DNA of 9,835 nucleotides, taken from positions 1-9,835 of the forward strand of contig JAIRZX010000620.1 of NCBI GenBank assembly GCA_031267005.1, read 5' to 3'. Below the pieces are notes generated by a model that saw nothing but the letters and a program-made list of their open reading frames with translations, was not told the origin of the DNA and ran no database searches. A program made the translations under genes and the position numbers. Positions 1 to 5,440 of this stretch are shown here, one piece after another; position 1 is the first letter of the stretch; every line of letters begins with the position of its first letter. The DNA is from Deltaproteobacteria bacterium (GTDB taxonomy: Bacteria > Desulfobacterota > Desulfarculia > Adiutricales > Adiutricaceae).

Positions 1-9
1 AACGCATTA

Positions 10-29
10 GAGGCGCTCTGAGGCGCCCC
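10..29 (-). other. Weak hairpin after trpA
   Basis: On the minus strand GGCGC (27-23) and GCGCC (16-12) form a stem around a 6-nt loop, extendable by a G-T and a G-C pair, 36 bp past the trpA stop. It is followed by TAATGCGTT and not a T-run, so it is not a clear intrinsic terminator. It might stabilise the mRNA end; the true operon end may lie beyond the window. Confidence 0.25.
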
Positions 30-64
30 CCCGCCGAGAGGCACAATGCCGGGGCCTGGCGGAT

Positions 65-907
65 TCAGCTTCCAGAAATCCACGGCGCCATGAAATCCTT
101 GGCGCTCCCCCCGTCGGCCAGGTGCCTCAGAAGGGCGCTCCCGAAGATGACCGCGTCGGGGGGGCTCGCTATGCCGTCGAGCTGGGAGGGCTCCTTTATG
201 CCGAAGCCCAAGGCCAGCGGGATGTCGAAGACCTGCCTGGCGCGCTTCAAGGTCTCCTCGGCCTCCGGGGGGAGGCCCTTCCTCATGCCCGTTATGCCCA
301 ACACGGACACTACGTAGACGTAGCCCCGCGCTGAAGGCAGGTACTCCTTCATGCGGGCGGCGCCGGTGTTGGGGCCCACGAGCGGGATCAGATCGATACC
401 CTCCGCCGAAAAGGCCTCCCTGAAGGGGCCGCTTTCCTCCAACGGCAAATCCGGCACGATCGCCCCGGCGACGGAGGCGGCCTTCGCCGCGGACGCGAGA
501 ATCCCCAGGCTCTTCGGGAGGACTCCCCCCGCGCCGTAGGGACCCCCGCCGGGCGCGGCGGCGCCCGCCGCCTCAGCCCAGCCGTACTGTACGAGGGGGT
601 TCGCGTAGCTCATGAGTACCAGGGGCGCGGAAAACTTCCGGCGGGAGAGCCCCTCCAGCAACCACCTGAGAGTCACTCCCTCCTCCAGCGCCCTCCTCCC
701 CGCCTCGGCCACGACCGGGCCGTCGGCCACGGGGTCGGAGAAGGGTACGCCTATCTCGACTATGTCCGCCCCGTTGTCGCAGAGCTCCGAGAGCACGTCC
801 CAGAACGCGTGCGGCGTCGGGAACCCCCCCGTCACGTACGGTATGCGCCCGCAGCGCCCCTCGCCGTTGGCTTTGCGTATGGCCGCCGCCAGAGCGTCGT
901 CCCGCAT
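65..907 (-). CDS. trpA: Tryptophan synthase alpha subunit
   Basis: TrpA cleaves indole-3-glycerol phosphate to indole and glyceraldehyde 3-phosphate, and passes indole through a tunnel to TrpB in the cytoplasmic alpha2-beta2 complex. The 280-residue product is a TIM barrel. The signature DIVEIGVPFSDPVADGP (residues 48-64) carries both catalytic acids, Glu51 and Asp62, equivalent to Glu49 and Asp60 of the Salmonella enzyme. IVPDLPLEE (150-158) and the phosphate-side loop GITGMRKG are also recognisable. The ATG is preceded by GGGAAGG with a 7-nt gap, which supports this start. About 25 residues (113-137) rich in Gly, Ala and Pro sit between QYGW and the IVPDLP strand, where TrpA proteins are normally shorter. 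It is the last gene of the operon, 428 bp after trpB, a far wider gap than usual for this pair. Identity is certain; activity of the enlarged loop region is inferred. Confidence 0.97.
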   Translation of the reverse strand: MRDDALAAAIRKANGEGRCGRIPYVTGGFPTPHAFWDVLSELCDNGADIVEIGVPFSDPVADGPVVAEAGRRALEEGVTLRWLLEGLSRRKFSAPLVLMSYANPLVQYGWAEAAGAAAPGGGPYGAGGVLPKSLGILASAAKAASVAGAIVPDLPLEESGPFREAFSAEGIDLIPLVGPNTGAARMKEYLPSARGYVYVVSVLGITGMRKGLPPEAEETLKRARQVFDIPLALGFGIKEPSQLDGIASPPDAVIFGSALLRHLADGGSAKDFMAPWISGS

Positions 908-1335
908 TATGGAACCTTCCCTTCCTAGCTAGCTTGTTTGAACCGCCCGAGGCTAGCTTGTTTGAACCGCCCGAGCTCGCTCCCCTGGCCCGACCGCGCC
1001 CGCCCGCTTGAACCGCCAGCCGTCCGGCCGGGCCGCCGCGGGCCTGGGCGGACCCTGATCCGAATAATCCCGCGCGGGAACGGGCCGGGGAGTTCCGGTG
1101 CCCGCAGCCACCGACTCTCTCCGCGCCAGGCATCTCCACCCCGTCAGGCGGTCCGCGCTCCGCCCGCGCCAACGGCCGCGCGCCGCCCCGACATCCCTCC
1201 CGGCCCCCGGAGCCCGTCCCGACTCCGCATTCTTCCCGGCGCCGGCTTGGAAGCCGCCCCTCCACCGAGCCAGGGACGCCGCCTCGGGACCGGGGCCGGG
1301 CCCCCGCCTCGGCACTACGCCGGTTCCAGGGCGCT
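908..1335 (-). other. 428-bp trpB-trpA spacer
   Basis: No credible gene is present. Besides the 24-bp tandem repeat next to trpA it holds a 12-bp palindrome, TCCCGCGCGGGA (1068-1079), and otherwise featureless GC-rich sequence. Two overlapping minus-strand frames cross it, but both are out of frame with trpA and trpB and resemble nothing known. Confidence 0.7.
928..975. repeat. Perfect 24-bp tandem duplication before trpA
   Basis: Two identical 24-bp units (928-951, 952-975) lie head to tail, each beginning GCTAGCTTG and ending CCGCCCGAG. A partial echo, GCTTGAACCGCC, occurs at 1006-1017. The first unit ends 20 bp upstream of the trpA ATG, next to its ribosome site. The length is three octamers, matching the register of the other spacers. 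Confidence 0.95.
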
Positions 1336-2535
1336 TCAGCCCCCGCCCTGGCCAGACGGCGGCGGGAAACCCTCTCCCGTCCGTTCGGCCGCTATGTCCA
1401 GGTCCTTGTCCCCCCGGCCGGAGAGGTTTACCACGACCTTCGAGCCGGGCGCGAGGGACCGGGCGTTTTTGATGACCCAGCCCAGGGCGTGGGAACTCTC
1501 CAGGGCGGGTATTATGCCTTCCAGCAAAGATAGCGTCCGGAAGGCACCCAGTGCGTCTGAGTCGTCGGCCATGAAATACTCGGCGCGGCCGGAAGCCTGG
1601 AGAAAGGAGTGCTCCGGTCCGACTCCCGGGTAGTCCAGCCCGGCCGAGACGGAGTGCGAGGGCAGGATCTGGCCGTCGTCCGTCTGGAGGAGCATGGAGA
1701 GCTGGCCGTGGAGCACGCCCGGCCGCCCGAGGTTCAGGGGGGCGGAGTTGCAGCACCCCGGCTCCCCGGTGCCCGCCGCCTCGACCCCCACGAGCCTCAC
1801 TCCCCGGTCGGGCAGAAACGCGCTGAAGGCCCCTATGGCGTTGGAGCCGCCGCCGACGCAGGCGCAGACCAGATCCGGCGGCCCGCCCCAGGCCTCCATT
1901 GCCTGGGCCCTTATTTCCTTGCCTATGACGCTCTGCAGCTCCCTTACCAGGGTCGGGAAGGGGTGCGGCCCGGCCGCCGTCCCGAAGCAGTAGTGGGTGT
2001 CGCGCTGGGTGGCTATCCAGTCGCGGAGGGCCTCGTTTATGGCGTCCTTGAGCGTCCTCGTGCCGTCCGCGACGGATTTGACCTCCGCGCCCAAAAGCCT
2101 CATCCGCGCGACGTTCACCGACTGGCGCTCCACGTCCACGGCCCCCATGTAGACCACGGCGTCCAGGCCCAGCCGCGCGGCGGCGACGGCCGTCGCCACC
2201 CCCGGCTGGCCGGCCCCGGTCTCGGCCACCAGCCGCGACTTGCCCATGGCCTTGGCCAGGAGCGCCTGTCCCAGGGTGTTGTTTATCTTGTGGGCCCCGG
2301 TGTGGAGCAGGTCCTCCCGCTTGAGCCACAGCTCCACCCCGAGCCTCTCCGAGAGGCTCGGGCAGAAGGTGAGCGGCGTGGGCCTCCCGGCGTAGCCGGA
2401 AAGGAGGCCGTCCAGCTCTCCCGTGAAGGCGGGGTCGCCGAAGAAGCGCCCCATGGCCTCTTCCAGTTCGTTCAAAGGCGGCATGAGGAGCTCGGGCACG
2501 AACTGCCCCCCGAAATCCCCGAAATACGCGTCCAT
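1336..2535 (-). CDS. trpB: Tryptophan synthase beta subunit (TrpB1 type)
   Basis: TrpB is a PLP enzyme that condenses indole with L-serine to give L-tryptophan in complex with TrpA. The 399-residue product begins MDAYFGDFGGQFVPELLM, a typical TrpB1 N terminus, and matches the family length. The PLP lysine is Lys83 in HTGAHKINNTLGQ, the catalytic acid is Glu105 in AETGAG, the PLP phosphate loop is GGGSNAIG, and GRGDKD lies near the C terminus. The reading frame stays open 89 codons upstream (to 2802), but homology starts at this ATG and GGGGGA lies 7 nt before it, so the shorter start is chosen. An oddity is that the substrate-carboxylate loop reads GAGQPG, with Pro111 where TrpB1 has His and TrpB2 has Trp. 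The gene lies 447 bp after trpF and 428 bp before trpA. Confidence 0.97.
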   Translation of the reverse strand: MDAYFGDFGGQFVPELLMPPLNELEEAMGRFFGDPAFTGELDGLLSGYAGRPTPLTFCPSLSERLGVELWLKREDLLHTGAHKINNTLGQALLAKAMGKSRLVAETGAGQPGVATAVAAARLGLDAVVYMGAVDVERQSVNVARMRLLGAEVKSVADGTRTLKDAINEALRDWIATQRDTHYCFGTAAGPHPFPTLVRELQSVIGKEIRAQAMEAWGGPPDLVCACVGGGSNAIGAFSAFLPDRGVRLVGVEAAGTGEPGCCNSAPLNLGRPGVLHGQLSMLLQTDDGQILPSHSVSAGLDYPGVGPEHSFLQASGRAEYFMADDSDALGAFRTLSLLEGIIPALESSHALGWVIKNARSLAPGSKVVVNLSGRGDKDLDIAAERTGEGFPPPSGQGGG

Positions 2536-2982
2536 AATGCTGTCCCCCGTATCCGCGCCAGCGGCGCCTCCGCCCGCCGGCGCCCTTCGGCCCGCGGCCT
2601 GCAATCCGCGCCGCCCCGCCTTCCGTGCCCTTCCCCCGGCTGGCCGGCGGCCACCCGAGGCGTCCCGAGGCGTCCCGGCCGCCTTGCGGGCCCGGAGCCG
2701 CCGCAAACGTCCTGCGGCTGGCCGAAAGGGAATGTTCTTCTTCGCGTCCGGTCTTGTCAAGCACGGTTTTGGTCCTGGCCCTTCGGCCCTGCATTCAGGC
2801 ATTCAGGCGTTCCGGCGGCCAGGCGTTCCGGCGGCCAGTAGGCCCAGCGTTCCAGTTGCCTGGGAGCCCGGGATCCCGTAAGGACGCCCTCAAGCGGCGG
2901 CTCGCCGCGGGACGGAACGTCCGGGCCGAACCTCCTCCGGGCGCCTCCCGCCGGAATATCCCGGTTCCCGCTCGCCCGCCCG
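2536..2982 (-). other. 447-bp trpF-trpB spacer
   Basis: No credible gene is present. It carries a 10-bp tandem duplication (CCCGAGGCGT at 2654 and 2664) and a block of 8- and 16-bp tandem duplications at 2791-2838. The trpB frame is open through 89 codons of it but shows no TrpB similarity. Bases just before 2535 hold the trpB ribosome site GGGGGA. Confidence 0.7.
2791..2838. repeat. Tandem 8-bp and 16-bp duplications
   Basis: GCATTCAG is duplicated (2791-2798, 2799-2806), followed directly by two perfect copies of GCGTTCCGGCGGCCAG (2807-2822, 2823-2838). The whole block keeps an 8-bp register, with weaker octamers continuing to about 2878. Confidence 0.95.
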
Positions 2983-3777
2983 CTAAGGACCGCTCCGGCC
3001 CGAGCGCGGTGGCGCCCTCAAGGAATCCCTGTCCAGCCCCCCGCGTCCCCGCACGGAGATGCCCCTGGCCTTTGAAGCCGCCTGGGCCATCAGCCCGTGA
3101 TCCTTAACGCCCGGGGAGGACTCAGCACCCGAGTTGACGTCGAAGCCGGCCAGGTACCGGAACCCGGACGGATCCGGGAAATTGCCAAGGCTCTCCGGCC
3201 CGAGGCCGCCGGCCAGAAGCGAGGGCTTCCCGGCGAATTCCAGGAAGGAGAGCGGTCCGCCGGCGCTCCCGCCCGCGCCTCCTCGGCCCGGCGCCCTGCC
3301 GTGGCCCCCTCCGGAGAGCCCCGCGTCGAACAGGAACATCCTAGAGGCGCCCCCCCATTCCGAGAGTTCGGCCATGAGGGAGCCGGCGGAGGCATGCCTC
3401 TCCGGCCAGATCACCCGCAAAACGCGTCCCGGGCCTACGGCGGACGCGTCCTTGAGCGTCTGGGGGCCGTGGAACTGCGCCAGATCAAGCCGGGCCTCCT
3501 CCATGATCTCCAAAATTTCCTGGGCCTTTTGCCTTACGAACACGCCCACCCTCGCCAAAGAGCCGGAATCCGCAGCGGCGGCGGCGGAAGGCGTCAGGTG
3601 CCTGGGGCTCCCGGGATGGAATATGAACCCGGCGAGATCCGCTCCCAGGCTCTCGGCGAGGAGGGCGTCCCCGCTGGAGCGGATCCCGCAGAACTTCAGG
3701 AGCGGAGGTGAGCCTGCCGGTCCCGGCCCCTCGTCCGGGCCGGAAACTGCGGGCTTAGTGTTAGGGGCGTCCTTCAT
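2983..3777 (-). CDS. trpF: Phosphoribosylanthranilate isomerase
   Basis: TrpF converts N-(5-phosphoribosyl)anthranilate to CdRP by an Amadori rearrangement. The 264-residue product shows LLKFCGIR (26-33) with the general-base Cys30, FHPGSPRHL (53-61), QFHG (101-104), FLFDAG with the general-acid Asp151, LLAGGL (187-192), and the phosphate-binding DVNSGAE/PGVKD pair (213-226). A glycine-rich insert (about 155-175) replaces the short GGTG-type loop after Asp151, and the product has about 25-30 extra residues at the N terminus and a similar tail. The ATG is the last possible in-frame start before the KFCGI strand. Its ribosome site is poor: AAGGA lies 13 nt upstream. The frame is open for another 100 codons upstream through repeat DNA, which is judged non-coding. 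The gene is separate from trpC, not fused as in enterics. Confidence 0.92.
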   Translation of the reverse strand: MKDAPNTKPAVSGPDEGPGPAGSPPLLKFCGIRSSGDALLAESLGADLAGFIFHPGSPRHLTPSAAAAADSGSLARVGVFVRQKAQEILEIMEEARLDLAQFHGPQTLKDASAVGPGRVLRVIWPERHASAGSLMAELSEWGGASRMFLFDAGLSGGGHGRAPGRGGAGGSAGGPLSFLEFAGKPSLLAGGLGPESLGNFPDPSGFRYLAGFDVNSGAESSPGVKDHGLMAQAASKARGISVRGRGGLDRDSLRAPPRSGRSGP

Positions 3778-3805
3778 GAGGCCGTCTGGTTCCTTAACGG
3801 TACGG

Positions 3806-3863
3806 AAAAAAAATGGCGCGTGGAAAAACCTTCGGCGCGGGTAAACCCGTCGCCGCAAAAAAA
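3806..3863 (-). other. Hairpin with flanking T-runs just upstream of trpF
   Basis: On the minus strand an 8-bp stem with one bulge (arms 3851-3854 plus 3846-3849, and 3838-3841 plus 3834-3837; 4-nt loop) is preceded by T7 (3863-3857) and followed, after GAAGG, by T5 (3828-3824), then GCGCCA and T8 (3813-3806). No stem directly abuts a T-run, so it is at best a weak terminator or pause site ahead of trpF. A regulatory role is only a possibility. Confidence 0.3.
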
Positions 3864-3922
3864 CTGCTGGGTTCCGCAAGCCGGAAACGCGCCTCCGTCC
3901 CCAAGCCCGTCCCCCCGACTTC

Positions 3923-3949
3923 TTGACTCCCTTGACTCCCTTGACTCCC
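3923..3949. repeat. Three tandem 9-bp repeats TTGACTCCC
   Basis: TTGACTCCC occurs three times head to tail (3923, 3932, 3941), followed by an 8-bp variant TTGCTCCC at 3950. In the open frame upstream of trpF this reads as Lys-Gly-Val repeats, but it is taken to be non-coding. Confidence 0.9.
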
Positions 3950-4268
3950 TTGCTCCCAGCTTCCCAGCCTACCTGGCTTCCTGATTCCTTGGCTTCCTGA
4001 TTACCAGCCTGCCAGACTTTCTGAATCCCCGACTCCACAATTCCTAACTTGACTGCCATTTTGATTACCAGGCTCAATGATTCCTAACCTGCTTGCCTTT
4101 CTGATTCCCCGGCTCCCCGACTTCCTCCTTGGCTCTCTAACCCCCGGCTCCCCGACTTCCCCCTTGGCTCTCTCACTCCCCGGCTCCCCGGTCCCCGATA
4201 ACCTGCCAACCTGACTTCCTGCCCAGCCGTCCGTTCGTCCCGATATCCGCCAGCCCGTCCGCCCGCAG
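3950..4268. repeat. Degenerate octamer array (pyrimidine-rich on plus strand)
   Basis: From 3950 to about 4141 the sequence divides cleanly into 8-bp units resembling tggcttcc (3974, 3990), tgattcct (3982, 4078), tgattccc (4102) and cgacttcc (4118). The register then slips and resumes to 4268, for example gacttcct at 4213 and gcccgtcc at 4253. Inside it, a unit of about 35 bp is repeated from 4107 (second copy 4142, shortened third copy from about 4178 to 4195). The register was found by eye and needs a numerical test. Confidence 0.7.
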
Positions 4269-5120
4269 TCACTTCCAGCGGCCTTTGGACGGCGCGCGGT
4301 CCGAGTGGCCTCCGCCCTTAAGCCCGGCCATAAAACCCTGGAGCCTCTCCCGCAGACGGCCGCCCTCCATGAGGGCGGTGCCGACCAAGGCGCCCTTGAA
4401 GCCGCAGCGGCGGGCCAGCTTCAGGTCGACGGCGTCTTTGAGGCCGCTCGCGGCAATGAAGAACTCACCCGGCCGGGGGGGATGCGCCTCTATGAGCCTC
4501 ATGGAAGCCAGGAAATCGACCTTGAGCGTGTGCAGGTCGCGGGCGTTCACCTGGACGATGCCCGCCCCGGCGCTCCGGGCGGCGTCCAAATCCTCCTCGC
4601 CCAGAACCTCCACCACCTGGGCAAGGCCGAGGGAAGCGGCGAGGAGCATGAGCTCGCGCAGTTCCGCCACGGAGGGTATGAGGCGCACGATGAAGAGGAC
4701 GGCAGAGGCCCTGCGGGCGGCGGTGTCCAGCACCTGGAGCGGGTGGAAGACGAAGTCCTTGCGGAGCACGGGAGCGCCGCAATGGCTCATGCGGCGGAGG
4801 AAGGAGATGTCGCCGCGGAAGAAGGATTCCTCGGTGAGCACCGACAGGCAGTCAGCTTCCCCGTAAGCCTCGGCTGCTTCCTCCGGGGTCACGGACATCT
4901 CTATCTCGCCTTCGGACGGCGAGGCCCTCTTGTACTCGGCGATTACGGCCAGGCCCCTCTTGGCGAAGCCCGCCTCCAGGGCCTTTTGGAAATCAGGCGG
5001 CCTGAAGACCTCCAGCTCGGAGCGGGCCCTCGCCGCCAGCTCCTCGCGCCCCAGCGCCTTCAAGGCGTCGATCTCCGTTGCCTTGGCGTCCTTGAACGCC
5101 GCTATGCCCTTCGCTCGCAT
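4269..5120 (-). CDS. trpC: Indole-3-glycerol phosphate synthase
   Basis: TrpC decarboxylates and cyclises CdRP to indole-3-glycerol phosphate. The 283-residue TIM barrel contains IAEYKRASPS (60-69) with Glu62 and Lys64, VLRKDFV with general-acid Lys121, VVEVLGEEDL with general-base Glu171, VNARDL with Asn192, and the phosphate-site motif ALVGTALM (244-251). The motif normally reading AESG is IAASGL here: Ala224 replaces the conserved Glu (Glu210 in the Sulfolobus solfataricus numbering), while the following Ser225 is kept. The codon is GCG at 4449-4451, one base from GAG. The start is well supported by GGGAGGA with a 5-nt gap. A basic 15-residue tail follows the last barrel helix. The gene sits between a 320-bp spacer after trpGD and a 491-bp repeat-rich spacer before trpF. 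Confidence 0.96.
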   Translation of the reverse strand: MRAKGIAAFKDAKATEIDALKALGREELAARARSELEVFRPPDFQKALEAGFAKRGLAVIAEYKRASPSEGEIEMSVTPEEAAEAYGEADCLSVLTEESFFRGDISFLRRMSHCGAPVLRKDFVFHPLQVLDTAARRASAVLFIVRLIPSVAELRELMLLAASLGLAQVVEVLGEEDLDAARSAGAGIVQVNARDLHTLKVDFLASMRLIEAHPPRPGEFFIAASGLKDAVDLKLARRCGFKGALVGTALMEGGRLRERLQGFMAGLKGGGHSDRAPSKGRWK

Positions 5121-5440
5121 TCGCGTCCTCCCTCGGCCGCCCCGGCTTCCGGCCGTCCCGGCTTCCGGCCGTCCTGCCCCGGCCGCCCCGGCTTCCGGCC
5201 GTCCCGCGCGGCGTCGGCCCGCCCCGGCTTCCGGCCTCCCCGCGCACGGGACCGGCCCGCCACGGCCGGTACCCGCCCGGAGACGCGGGCCGCCGGGGCC
5301 GGGCTGGGCCTTCCCCGGCCAGGCCCGGAACCGCGCCGACGGCGACCGGGACCGCGCGGCCGCCCCGGAAAGGGCGGCCCCGTGTCCAGTTTACGGCATT
5401 TCGCGGGCGGATGGGAGCCTTTCGGCGGCGCGAGCGCCCG
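5121..5440 (-). other. 320-bp trpGD-trpC spacer with 16-bp repeats
   Basis: No credible gene is present. The trpC-proximal part holds two perfect tandem copies of a 16-bp unit (5141-5156, 5157-5172), a third copy at 5187-5202 and a partial fourth at 5223-5237, all sharing GGCTTCCGGCC. Near the trpD end, GGCCGCCC (5358-5365) and GGGCGGCC (5372-5379) form an 8-bp hairpin with a 6-nt loop but no T-run, so it is not an intrinsic terminator; it could protect an mRNA end or pause polymerase. Confidence 0.7.
5141..5237. repeat. 16-bp direct repeats sharing GGCTTCCGGCC
   Basis: The unit CCCGGCTTCCGGCCGT occurs at 5141-5156 and 5157-5172 in tandem and again at 5187-5202; a shortened copy is at 5223-5237. 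The 16-bp period is two octamers. The same 11-mer core also occurs inside trpGD at 6654-6664 and inverted in trpB at 1587-1597. Confidence 0.9.

Larger units (their letters stand above)
3778..4268 (-). other. 491-bp trpC-trpF spacer built of short quasi-repeats
   Basis: No credible gene is present. From about 3920 the plus strand is pyrimidine-rich and clearly lower in GC than the genes; the transcript would be purine-rich. It contains three tandem 9-bp units, a long stretch in a degenerate 8-bp register, and a 35-bp unit repeated. Next to trpF are a hairpin and three T-runs on the minus strand. Open frames run through the whole stretch but translate to simple sequence with no family match. 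Confidence 0.7.

Noticed and set aside
953..2794. 613-codon open frame on the minus strand over trpB
   Set aside because: It is a shadow frame of trpB produced by high GC; its translation is Arg/Gly-rich with no recognisable domain.
2536..2802. In-frame 89-codon extension of trpB to an ATG at 2802
   Set aside because: The extension is Arg/Gly/Ala-rich with no TrpB similarity, while family homology and a ribosome site begin at 2535.
1609..2841. 410-codon plus-strand open frame opposite trpB
   Set aside because: It is an antisense shadow of a well-supported gene, with no family resemblance. The same applies to 4305-5543 opposite trpC.
3778..4077. In-frame 100-codon extension of trpF to an ATG at 4077
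   Set aside because: It translates repeat DNA (Lys-Gly-Val repeats) and a homopolymer-rich stretch; no TrpF has such a domain and no ribosome site is evident.
5358..5379. Terminator between trpGD and trpC
   Set aside because: The 8-bp hairpin is sound but there is no T-run on either strand after it.
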